A stretch of 13,359 nt of DNA, taken from assembly GCA_002308615.1 (NCBI GenBank), contig DBWC01000019.1, positions 1 to 13,359 of the forward strand, in the 5' to 3' direction. The position numbers and the translations under genes were made by a program. The notes under the pieces are model-generated. The model was given only the letters and a program-made list of their open reading frames with translations. It made no database searches and had not been told where the DNA came from. Origin of the DNA: Clostridiales bacterium UBA1248 (lineage in GTDB: Bacteria > Bacillota > Clostridia > Oscillospirales > CAG-272). How positions within the stretch are numbered: the stretch's first letter is position 1; the number at the start of each line of letters is the position of its first letter. Below are positions 4,714 through 13,300 of the stretch, piece by piece.

Positions 4714-6672
4714 CTATGACAGCGTAAACGCCTTAAGATAAAACGCGTCTCCTTCGCTGCAGAAATCGAAGTAATCGAATCTTAAGGAATGAATCTCTCC
4801 TTTCCAGTATGACAAAGACGAGAGGTCTACCTGCAGAGTATGGAATTCGCCGTCGCATAAAAGCGACTGACGGTATCTCTTGTTTCCGTCCGGATCGAGC
4901 GTTTCGCCGGTACAGGGGAACAGATCAAAGACGTAAGATGAGGAGCCGTTTTCTTCCGGTATCATATACTCTATCGTAAGCGTCTTATAATCCTCCGCGT
5001 AAAGCAGTTCGTCAGCCTCGTAATTCACGGATACGTGCGGATCGCAGTTGTCTGATCTGACCGTAATTTTAACAGCGCCGTATTCTTCGCTGTACGAGAC
5101 TTCGGAATTGTAGACGTTAGACAGCATGGAAACGCTCTCGGCGCCGTCAAATCTGCCTTCCGTAAGCGCTTCGGAGGAGCCGAAGACGCGTTCCGATATG
5201 TAATTTTTATGCAAAGATTCGTTATCCGCAAAATCCCTGCTTGATTTAAACGTCGCTCTTATCTGTTCCACCGACCCGGTCGTTATCAGATAACTGTATT
5301 CGATCGGTTCAAAAGAGATCATTTTGATCGTGTTTACGGGCGCAACGTAATTCGTCGCGTCGTCGGACGCGCTTTTTGAATTGTTGAAATTATATTTGCC
5401 GGCTTTTAATACGTCGACGTTCGGCACGTAAAGCCCTATACCGAAATCGGATTGGGGAGAAGTCCACGCGCACCACGTTTCCGTGTTGCCCGTCTTTAAG
5501 TATTTGCTGCACTGTTTTACGTACTGACTGTCGCCCCAGAAATTAAGATCGTCGTCATAAGACAGCGTATCGCCTGTCCACGGCTTCGTTCCGTTGTACC
5601 AGGTAAAGCGCGACAGATAGCTTACCGTGTAGAACGCGGGAAGCTCCTGCCCGTGATACGGATGCTCCCAGCCGGAAAAGTCGATAAATCTGTTGTCAAC
5701 TCTTATCGTATCACCGTTCAGCGTGTACGTGTTTTCCATATAGCTCGGCGTCAGTTTATTGTTAAGCGACCAGTCCTGCGGCTGAGATTTTATATATACG
5801 GAATTATCGGTGATTTTTAAATCTATGAGTCTGCTTGAATTGCCGAACTGGTCGCCGCCCTGAACGGGGTTATACGTCCATTTCGTGTTGAATGACGTGC
5901 CGGGCTGATATTCGTCGTTTCCGCTCGTGCCGTAATAAGACTGCTGAACGAGACGGCCCGTATCGTGACTGTTTATAAGGTTCGTCAGGTTTTTTACCGT
6001 GCAGGTCTTGTCTTCAATATAATTTATACCGCCGCCCCAGCCGAGCTTTACGCCGACTTTGAAGCGGTCGTTTTCAATATAATAAGTTGACCGGTCGATA
6101 AGCTGATAATCTTCTGTTTTTATATCATCAATTAAAAAGTCTGCTTCTTCGCCAAGACACATATCAGCCTTGAAAGATTTAAGCTCAGTCGCATGACTGC
6201 CGTCAAGATATGAACTGATAAGACAGCTGAAACCGCCGTCGGGCGTCGCTTCAACGTAATACATATCTGTTTTTTCTTTTGAATCCTGAATATACGTCAC
6301 ATACAGCTTAAAATTTTCGCTTGCCGTGTAATGGAATGAGAGCCGGTTGAAATCTCCTTTGACAGTATTATCAAATACGGCTTCAAAACCGGTTTTTATG
6401 CGGAAGATCCCGCTGCCCGCGCTTTCGTATCCCGTTGCGGCGTATGAAATACCGGACGGTAACGTAACGTTTGCCTTGCCGTCTGATTCTGTTATTGACA
6501 CGTAATCCGATGTATTTGTTTCTTCCGGCTCTGTTTCGGAAACGGTTTCATCCGCAGCCGCGGTCCGGTCGGCTGTTGTCGTATCATCACCCGTTTGCTG
6601 CGTGCAGGAAAAAAGCTGAAGCAGCATAAAAGCGGCAATCAAAAAGGAAATAATACTTACGTTTTTTTTCAT
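4714..6672 (-). CDS. Large secreted lipoprotein of unknown function, possibly carbohydrate-related
   Basis: A 652-residue protein I do not recognise by family. Residues 1-22 are a lipoprotein signal (K-K, hydrophobic core, then L-F-S-C), with Cys23 as the likely lipid-attached residue. Residues 24-56, rich in Thr, Asp and Glu, look like a flexible tether on the outer face of the membrane. Residues 57-188 and 510-652 are both strand-rich and end alike (W-K-G-E-I-H-S-L-R-F-D-Y near 623-634; D-F-L-I-D-D-I near 178-184). That resembles carbohydrate-binding or discoidin-like beta-sandwiches. The middle, about 195-490, is rich in Trp, Tyr, Gly and Asn (e.g. G-W-G-G-G-I-N-Y, Q-Q-S-Y-Y-G, W-T-Y-N-P-V-Q-G-G-D), as in sugar-handling proteins. 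No catalytic residues are evident. GGGAGAG (6678-6684) precedes the ATG; the promoter is at 6705-6733. It is transcribed divergently from spoIVA. Confidence 0.85.
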   Translation of the reverse strand: MKKNVSIISFLIAAFMLLQLFSCTQQTGDDTTTADRTAAADETVSETEPEETNTSDYVSITESDGKANVTLPSGISYAATGYESAGSGIFRIKTGFEAVFDNTVKGDFNRLSFHYTASENFKLYVTYIQDSKEKTDMYYVEATPDGGFSCLISSYLDGSHATELKSFKADMCLGEEADFLIDDIKTEDYQLIDRSTYYIENDRFKVGVKLGWGGGINYIEDKTCTVKNLTNLINSHDTGRLVQQSYYGTSGNDEYQPGTSFNTKWTYNPVQGGDQFGNSSRLIDLKITDNSVYIKSQPQDWSLNNKLTPSYMENTYTLNGDTIRVDNRFIDFSGWEHPYHGQELPAFYTVSYLSRFTWYNGTKPWTGDTLSYDDDLNFWGDSQYVKQCSKYLKTGNTETWCAWTSPQSDFGIGLYVPNVDVLKAGKYNFNNSKSASDDATNYVAPVNTIKMISFEPIEYSYLITTGSVEQIRATFKSSRDFADNESLHKNYISERVFGSSEALTEGRFDGAESVSMLSNVYNSEVSYSEEYGAVKITVRSDNCDPHVSVNYEADELLYAEDYKTLTIEYMIPEENGSSSYVFDLFPCTGETLDPDGNKRYRQSLLCDGEFHTLQVDLSSLSYWKGEIHSLRFDYFDFCSEGDAFYLKAFTLS

Positions 6673-6704
6673 AATATCTCTCCCGAGTGCAAATTACTGA
6701 ATAG

Positions 6705-6733
6705 AATTTATCATAAAACACTTCGAATGTCAA
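6705..6733 (-). promoter_or_regulatory. sigma-A promoter of the lipoprotein gene
   Basis: On the minus strand, a perfect TTGACA (6728-6733), a 17-bp spacer and TAAATT (6705-6710, 4 of 6). The spacer ends in TGA, giving an extended -10 (TG-n). The transcript would start near 6698, about 26 nt before the ATG. Confidence 0.75.
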
Positions 6734-6821
6734 GAGAATAAAAGAAAAAAAGCGCCGTTTGCGTATAATTTCAGCATATCGGAATATAAATGTATCAAAA
6801 AGGAAATAACGGAGGAAGATC

Positions 6822-8300
6822 ATGAACGGCAGCGAAATTTACAAGGATATAGCCAAGAGGACGGACGGGCAGATATATATAGGAGTGGTCGGACCGGTGA
6901 GGACCGGCAAGTCCACGTTTATAAAACGCTTTATGGAAACGCTCGTTTTGCCTAATATCGACGGAGAATACGAAAGACAGAGGGCAAGAGACGAATTGCC
7001 GCAGAGCGCTCAGGGAAAAACGGTTATGACCACGGAACCGAAATTCATACCGGAAAAAGCCGTCACGGTATCTCTTGACGACTCGTCCGGCTTTGACGTG
7101 CGTATGATAGACTGCGTGGGCTTTATCGTGCCCGGCGCGGAGGGAACGGAGGAGAACGGACAACCGAGAATGGTACATACTCCGTGGTCCGACGAGCCGA
7201 TGTGCTTCGACGACGCGGCTGAAACAGGCACGAGAAAAGTCATATCCGAGCATTGTACCATAGCGATGCTCGTTACGACCGACGGATCGATCGGAGAGAT
7301 ACCGAGGGAAAACTACGTATCTGCCGAAGAAAAGACGGTATACGAGCTGAAAGAAAGCGGAAAGCCGTTCGTCATCATAGTAAACTGCACGGATACGAGA
7401 AACGAGAAAAGCGTGGAGCTTGCATACGAGCTTGAAGAAAAATACGGCGCTCCGGCGGCGCTCGTAAACTGTATGCAATTAGACGGAGAGGATATAGTAA
7501 AGATACTTGAACAGATACTGTTTGAATTCCCGGTAAAACAGGTGGATTTCGATCTGCCGAAGTATCTGAAGGCGCTCGGACCCGATCACGGCGTAAACAG
7601 ATCCATAACGGAAACGGCGCTCAGCCTTGCCGAAAAAGCCGAGAAAATAAAGGACGCAAAAGAGATATTCGCTGAAATGACCGATAATGAAAACGTAGCG
7701 GGCTCGACGATAACGGATATCGATTTCGGCACCGGTATCATAAAGGTAAAAACAGAGCTCGATCCGGATCTGTATTACGCGTCGATATCCGAAATATCGG
7801 GCTGTGATATCAAGAACGACGAGGAGCTTTTTGACGCCGTGCGGCAGATGAAAAACAGTGAAAAAGCTTACGGCAAATACGTAAAAGCGATAAACGAGAC
7901 GGAAGAGAAGGGATATGGAGTCGTCACCCCGTCTTTGTCCGATATGAAGCTCGATATGCCGGAAATAGTAAAGCAGCCCGGCGGTTACGGCGTAAGGCTC
8001 AAGGTCGCGGCGCATATGACGCATATGATCGGAATAGACGTCATGACGGAGATAAATCCCGTAGTCGGCACGGAACAGCAGTCAAACGATCTTTTGAGAT
8101 ATCTGACAAACGAGTTCGATCATGATCCCGAAAGTCTGTGGAATACCAACATGTTCGGCAAAACGTTAAAGGAGCTTGCGGATGAGGGACTTAAGGAAAA
8201 GTCGGATCATCTGACGGACAGATCAAAAGAGAAGTTCGCGGAAACGCTGCAGAGAGTTATAAACGAGGGATCTAACGGCATGATATGCATCATACTCTGA
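6822..8300 (+). CDS. spoIVA: Stage IV sporulation protein A (spore coat morphogenetic ATPase)
   Basis: SpoIVA hydrolyses ATP to polymerise on the outer forespore membrane, forming the platform on which the spore coat is built; it is also needed for cortex formation. At 492 residues it equals the Bacillus subtilis protein in length. The Walker A motif G-P-V-R-T-G-K-S-T is at 24-32 with Lys30, threonines 70-71 occupy the sensor-threonine position, and M-I-D-C-V-G-F (95-101) is the Walker B strand with Asp97. The C-terminal third ends in G-M-I-C-I-I-L, like the conserved tail that anchors SpoIVA to SpoVM and the membrane. GGAGGA (6811-6816) is 5 nt before the ATG. In Bacillus the gene is driven by sigma-E in the mother cell; I found only a poor match to such a promoter here. 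It stands alone, divergent from the lipoprotein gene, and marks the host as an endospore former. Confidence 0.97.
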   Translation: MNGSEIYKDIAKRTDGQIYIGVVGPVRTGKSTFIKRFMETLVLPNIDGEYERQRARDELPQSAQGKTVMTTEPKFIPEKAVTVSLDDSSGFDVRMIDCVGFIVPGAEGTEENGQPRMVHTPWSDEPMCFDDAAETGTRKVISEHCTIAMLVTTDGSIGEIPRENYVSAEEKTVYELKESGKPFVIIVNCTDTRNEKSVELAYELEEKYGAPAALVNCMQLDGEDIVKILEQILFEFPVKQVDFDLPKYLKALGPDHGVNRSITETALSLAEKAEKIKDAKEIFAEMTDNENVAGSTITDIDFGTGIIKVKTELDPDLYYASISEISGCDIKNDEELFDAVRQMKNSEKAYGKYVKAINETEEKGYGVVTPSLSDMKLDMPEIVKQPGGYGVRLKVAAHMTHMIGIDVMTEINPVVGTEQQSNDLLRYLTNEFDHDPESLWNTNMFGKTLKELADEGLKEKSDHLTDRSKEKFAETLQRVINEGSNGMICIIL

Positions 8301-8301
8301 A

Positions 8302-8316
8302 TTCGCAATTTGCGAA
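8302..8316. repeat. Short palindrome just after spoIVA
   Basis: TTCGCA (8302-8307) and TGCGAA (8311-8316) form a 6-bp stem with a 3-nt loop, starting 2 nt after the spoIVA stop. There is no T-run after it on the plus strand. It may be a weak terminator or mRNA 3'-end hairpin. The rest of the gap (8317-8392) is AT-rich with no gene. Confidence 0.4.
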
Positions 8317-8392
8317 CAAGATAAAACGCGTTATGCAAAATGACCAAGCGTCAGAATAAATATACAAAGTACTAAAAATTAAATAAAATATA

Positions 8393-8421
8393 TTGAAATC
8401 GGCATTTATTTGTAGTATTAT
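8393..8421 (+). promoter_or_regulatory. sigma-A promoter of the murB-whiA-dnaE cluster
   Basis: TTGAAA (8393-8398, 5 of 6), a 17-bp spacer and TATTAT (8416-8421, 5 of 6). The transcript would start near 8428, giving a leader of about 37 nt with AAAGGA (8454-8459) before murB. An inverted repeat (8398-8405 / 8434-8441) brackets the -10 box and the start site. Confidence 0.72.
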
Positions 8422-8441
8422 ATTTACAGGTATATGCCGAT
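8398..8441. promoter_or_regulatory. Inverted repeat bracketing the murB promoter, possible operator pair
   Basis: ATCGGCAT (8398-8405) and ATGCCGAT (8434-8441) are exact 8-bp inverted arms with a 28-nt spacer, so their centres are 36 bp apart. The left arm sits in the -35/-10 spacer and the right arm just after the expected start site. Only the right arm would be in the main transcript, so a DNA-level role such as a repressor binding two half-sites is more likely than an RNA hairpin. Chance is not excluded at this length. Confidence 0.4.
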
Positions 8442-8464
8442 ATTTTGATATGTAAAGGACTTTT

Positions 8465-9358
8465 ATGAACGATCTTAAAAAGTATCTTGCTGAAAATGAT
8501 ATAAGGTTTACGGAAAACAAAAAAGCTTCCGAATTCACCACTTTCAGAATAGGAGGGGAATGCTTTACCGTATACCCGAAAAACGTAAAAGAACTTACGG
8601 ACGCGACCCGGTTTTGTGATACAAACGGGATAAAGTGCGTTATCATAGGCTGCGGCTCAAACGTTTTGTTTGCCGATAAAGGCTATGACGGAGCCGTTAT
8701 AATGACGCAGGGTATAAACGCAGTTGAAACTGACGGCGACTTTATCACCGCCGGCTGCGGAGCGACGCTTATTTCAGTATGCAAAGCCGCGCTTGACAGA
8801 TGCCTTTCCGGCGTTGAGTTTGCGTACGGCATTCCCGGGTCCGTCGGCGGCGCAGTGTTTATGAACGCCGGCGCGTACGGCGGCGAAATGAAAGACGTCG
8901 TCGAATACGTGAAGGCATATTCGAGAAAAGACGGAAAAATAATAAAGTTAAATAACGCAGAATGCGGGTTTGACTACAGAAAAAGCGTGTTTTCGGATGG
9001 AGAGTACGTCATATTATCGACAAAATTGAAACTAAAACCGGGCGATAAAAAGGAGATAAAAGCCGTAATGGACGATCTGCTCGGCAGAAGAAAAGATAAA
9101 CAGCCGCTCAATTATCCGAGCGCGGGCTCGGTTTTCAAGCGTTATCCCGGCAGATATACGGGTCAGATGATTGAAGCCGCGGGTCTGAAGGGATATACGG
9201 TTGGCGGCGCGCAGGTCTCCGAAAAGCACGCGGGATTTATTATAAACAAAGGCGGCGCTTCTGCGGATGACGTTTTGACGCTTATAGATCATATAAAAAC
9301 CGTGATAAAGGAACGCGAAGGCGTTATAATAGAACCGGAAATAAGGGTGATTGACTGA
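8465..9358 (+). CDS. murB: UDP-N-acetylenolpyruvoylglucosamine reductase
   Basis: A cytoplasmic FAD enzyme that uses NADPH to reduce UDP-N-acetylglucosamine enolpyruvate to UDP-N-acetylmuramate, the second committed step of peptidoglycan synthesis. The FAD-binding domain shows I-I-G-C-G-S-N-V-L-F (60-69) and Y-G-I-P-G-S-V-G-G-A-V-F-M-N-A-G-A-Y-G-G (121-140). Likely catalytic residues are Arg172 in F-D-Y-R-K-S, Ser222 in Y-P-S-A-G-S-V-F-K (the proton donor) and Glu290 in I-I-E-P-E-I-R. At 297 residues it is the short MurB class typical of Gram-positives. AAAGGA (8454-8459) precedes the ATG by 5 nt. Its TGA overlaps the whiA ATG by one base, so the two are translationally coupled. In many Firmicutes rapZ and yvcK lie between murB and whiA; here they do not. 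Confidence 0.97.
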   Translation: MNDLKKYLAENDIRFTENKKASEFTTFRIGGECFTVYPKNVKELTDATRFCDTNGIKCVIIGCGSNVLFADKGYDGAVIMTQGINAVETDGDFITAGCGATLISVCKAALDRCLSGVEFAYGIPGSVGGAVFMNAGAYGGEMKDVVEYVKAYSRKDGKIIKLNNAECGFDYRKSVFSDGEYVILSTKLKLKPGDKKEIKAVMDDLLGRRKDKQPLNYPSAGSVFKRYPGRYTGQMIEAAGLKGYTVGGAQVSEKHAGFIINKGGASADDVLTLIDHIKTVIKEREGVIIEPEIRVID

Positions 9359-10308
9359 TGTCGTTTTCAAGCTCTGCAAAATGCTCTTTACTTGAAGAAC
9401 TGCCGACCAGAACGTGCTGTAAAAAGGCGCTTCTGATGGGCCTTTTGACGTATTCTTCGATATTCAGCCGCGAAAAGATAAAGCTCGTTACCGAGATAAA
9501 ACCCGCGTCCGACGTGGTTATATCCCTGCTTGACGAGCTGTACGGTATCAAAAGCAATTTATACGTAATGGAAAGAAAACACAGCCGTGAGGATTCGGAG
9601 TCGACGGAAGCCGTAAGCAGTTACAAAATCACGGTTGCGGGCAAAAAAGAAATAAGCAAGATGAACGCTGACTTGAAGAAAAACAGCGTATCTTTATACC
9701 GCGTAAACAAGGATATCTTCGATAAAAAATGCAACAGGTGCGCCTCCATGTTTTTGCGCGGCGCATTTATCGCGTCCGGTACGGTAAGCAAACCGGAAAG
9801 CTCGTTCCATCTTGAAATATCAACGCCCTTCAAAAATCTCGCGTCTGATACCGTAGAGCTTTGCCGCGAGTCCGGATTTTCGCCAAGGATAGCTCTGCGC
9901 GGCTCAAACAACGTTATTTATTTGAAGAAATGCGACGATATCGCCGATTTTCTCGCGTTTATCGGCGCAAATACGGCAAGCTTCGATTACATAAACGAAT
10001 CGATAGTAAGAGAAAGCAGAGGACTTGCAAACAGAGCCGTAAACTGTGATACGGCGAATATAAAGAAGACGGTAAACGCCGCAAACGAGGCTATGACAGC
10101 CATAAAATATCTGAAAGACAACAAGCTTATGGAAAAGCTGCCGGAGGATCTGAGAAAAACCGCGGAATTAAGATATGATAATCCGCAGGCGTCGCTTCTT
10201 GAGCTTGCGGAAATGTCAACTCCGCCGCTTACGAAATCCGGCGTCAATCACAGATTGAAAAAGATAATAAACGTGTACGATAAATATAATCGGGGGATAA
10301 CGGATTGA
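9358..10308 (+). CDS. whiA: WhiA DNA-binding regulator
   Basis: WhiA is a conserved Gram-positive DNA-binding protein: a sporulation transcription factor in Streptomyces, and linked to cell division and chromosome segregation in Bacillus. The 316 residues show the two-part architecture of the family. An N-terminal region related to LAGLIDADG homing endonucleases, without nuclease activity, has its core at F-L-R-G-A-F-I-A-S-G-T-V (132-143). N-R-A-V-N-C-D-T-A-N-I-K-K-T-V-N-A-A-N (225-243) is a strongly conserved block. A C-terminal helix-turn-helix spans about 265-303, ending in T-K-S-G-V-N-H-R-L-K-K-I. The ATG overlaps the murB stop (TGATG); AAGGG (9343-9347) is a modest ribosome site 10 nt upstream, so coupling probably matters. 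Its stop overlaps the dnaE start by 4 bases. Being next to spoIVA and dnaE fits a growth and division role, but this order is common. Confidence 0.96.
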   Translation: MSFSSSAKCSLLEELPTRTCCKKALLMGLLTYSSIFSREKIKLVTEIKPASDVVISLLDELYGIKSNLYVMERKHSREDSESTEAVSSYKITVAGKKEISKMNADLKKNSVSLYRVNKDIFDKKCNRCASMFLRGAFIASGTVSKPESSFHLEISTPFKNLASDTVELCRESGFSPRIALRGSNNVIYLKKCDDIADFLAFIGANTASFDYINESIVRESRGLANRAVNCDTANIKKTVNAANEAMTAIKYLKDNKLMEKLPEDLRKTAELRYDNPQASLLELAEMSTPPLTKSGVNHRLKKIINVYDKYNRGITD

Positions 10309-13300
10309 GCTTTGTTCATCTTCACGTCCACAGCGAATACAGTCTGCTTGACGGAGCCTGCCGCGTAAAGGATATTCCCAAAGCGGTAAAAGCTTTAGGC
10401 CAGGATTCTGTCGCAATAACCGACCACGGCGCAATGTTCGGCGCCGCGGAGTTTTACCTCGCCTGTAAGGAAGAAGGGATAAAGCCGATCATAGGGTGCG
10501 AGGTCTACGTCGCGCCTGAAACGAGATTTGATAAAAAACGCGACAACGCCTATAACCACATGATCCTGCTCTGCAAAAACGAAACGGGATATAAAAATCT
10601 CATTTACCTCGTTTCAAAGGCGTATACGGAGGGATTTTACGTAAAACCGAGGATAGACAACGAGCTTTTGTCCGCTCACGCGGAAGGTCTTATCTGTCTG
10701 TCCGGCTGTATAGCCGGTTATATACCGCAGATGCTTCTGCGCGGAAATTACGAACGCGCAAAGGAATACGCGCTGTGGTTATATAAATTGTTCGGCAAAG
10801 ACGGCTTTTATCTTGAACTTCAGGATCACGGTTCAGAAGAGGAAGAGCTTGTTTTAAAGGAGCTTATAAAGCTGTCGGAAGACACGGGAATACCGACCGT
10901 CGCCACAAACGACGCGCATTATATCGCAAAGCGCGACGCGGACAAACAGGCCATACTCTTATGCATACAGACAAAGAGCGTTATATCCGACGGAAGACCC
11001 ATAGGCTTTGACACGGACGAATTTTATCTTAAATCGGAAGCGGAAATGCAGCGCATATTCGGCAAAAACTCGGAGGCTGTTTCAAACACTCAGAAAATTG
11101 CGGATATGTGCAGCTTTGAGTTTGACTTTTCAAAGCTTCATTTGCCTAAATACGCGCCGCCCGACGGTCAGCCGGCAAAAGATTATCTGCGCAAGCTCAC
11201 GTTTGACGGGATCAAACGCAGACTCGAAGATAAAACGCTTGTATACACCGAGCAGTTTACGGAGAAAGACTATCTTGACAGAGTTTTATACGAGCTTTCG
11301 ATAATAGACAAAATGGGCTTCAACGAGTATTATCTGATCGTGGAAGATTACGTTGCCTACGCTAAATCGCACGGCATAACCACAGGTCCCGGCAGAGGCT
11401 CGGGCGCGGGCAGCATCGTTGCGTTTCTCATCGGCATAACGGACGTCGATTCCATTCGTTACGGGCTTATGTTTGAGAGATTTTTAAATCCCGAGCGCAA
11501 AGGCATGCCCGATTTTGACGTTGACTTTTCCGATACTGACAGACACAAGGTAATTGAATATATAACGGAAAAATACGGGCGCGACCGCGTCAGTCAGATA
11601 GTGACCTTCGGCACGCTTGCCGCAAGGGCCGCGGTGCGCGACGTGGGACGGGCGATGGGAATGCCCGTATCCGACGTCGATCCCGTTGCAAAGCTGATAC
11701 CTTACAGAGTCAAAAAGATCACGGAGGGCGAAGACGGAGAAGCGGAAGAAAACTTCGTAAAGGTCGAGTCCGTAGCGGACGTGCTTGAAGCTCCCGAGGG
11801 CGCCGAGCTTAAAGAAAGGTATGATAACGAACCTAAAGTAAGACTGCTTATAGACAACGCTATGTCGGTCGAGGGCATACCGAGAAACGTCTCGACACAC
11901 GCGGCGGGCGTTATAATAACCGAAAAACCGGTCTTCGAGTACGTTCCGCTCGCGTTAAGCGGCGACGTTACCGTCACGCAGTACGACAAGGATATGTCCG
12001 AAAAGGTCGGACTTGTTAAATTCGATATACTCGGTATCAGCTATCTTTCCATAATCGCGGAGACGGAAAAACAGATACGGGAATATGAGCCGGATTTTGA
12101 CGTGTCAAAAGCGCCGCTTGACGATAAAGCGACGTATGATATGATATGCATAGGCGACACGGGCGGTGTTTTCCAGCTTGAAAAAGCCGGTATGCGCAGA
12201 GTTCTGACGCAGCTTAAGCCGAGCTGCTTTGACGATATAATCGCCGTTATAGCGCTTTACCGTCCCGGACCCATGAAAAACATCCCGGCGTTTATAGAAA
12301 ACCGTCACGATCCGAGATTGATATCGTATTTATCCGACAAATTGAAGCCCATACTCGACGTTACGTACGGCGTTATAGTATATCAGGAGCAGGTGCTTCA
12401 GATATTCCGCGACGTTGCCGGATATTCGTTCGGACGCGCCGACGTGGTGCGCCGCCTTATGAAGAAATCGGACGCTGAAAAGATGAAGCAGCAGCGTGAT
12501 ATCTTTATAAACGGCGAGGAGGAAAACGGAAATATCACGGTGCCGGGCGCGGTACGTCTCGGTATGGACGCGGGCGACGCGGACGAGCTGTTTTCACAGC
12601 TTGAGTCGTTCTCGGGCTACGCGTTCAACAAATCCCACGCTGCGTCATACGCGTTTCTGACGTATCGGACGGCTTATCTTAAATGCCATTACTTCGCCGA
12701 ATATATGTCGGCTCTGCTTACGAGCGTTCTCGGCAAGAGTCTTGACAAGACCGCGGAATATATAAACGAATGCGCAAAGCACGGCGTAAAAGTTCTGCCG
12801 CCGGATATAAACGAAAGCGGCGTTTACTATCACGTCGTAAATCAGAGTGGAAAAAAGAACATACGCTTCGGCCTTTTGGCTGTCAAAAACGTCGGCGGGA
12901 ATTTCGTTCCGATGATAATAAAAGAACGCGAAAACAGAAAGTTTTTGTCCTTACCGGATTTCATACGCAGGATGGCGCCGTACGACTGCAACAGAAAACA
13001 GGTGGAGGCGCTGATCAAATGCGGCGCATTCGACTGCTTCGGCGTTCACAGAAGTCAGATGCTCGCCGTTTACGGAGAACTTGTAGACAGAGAACAGGCG
13101 GCGGCGAAAAAAAGCGTATCGGGACAGATGGATATGTTCTCAATGTCCGGAGGTGAAGAACTGTCCGGAGACGCCGTCTATCCGGATATAGAAGAGTTTT
13201 CCTTCGGCGACCTCCTTGCGCTTGAAAAAGAATCAACGGGATATTATTTTTCCGGTCATATACTCGACGGATATAAAAAGCACTGCGCCGCGCTGTCTCC

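Noticed and set aside
6763..6791. Possible sigma-E promoter for spoIVA (GTATAAT ... AATATAAA)
   Set aside because: Sigma-E control is expected from Bacillus, but the boxes match the consensus poorly and the spacer is about 13 bp, so I did not annotate it.
6673..6821. A riboswitch or structured leader between the lipoprotein gene and spoIVA
   Set aside because: Only ordinary promoter and ribosome-site sequence is visible; no long stems or conserved riboswitch elements were seen on either strand.
6795..8024. Two long, adjacent open frames on the minus strand opposite spoIVA
   Set aside because: They lie wholly antisense to a full-length, conserved spoIVA. Their translations are rich in Arg, Tyr, His and Phe, with no family resemblance or ribosome sites: the usual shadow of codon bias.
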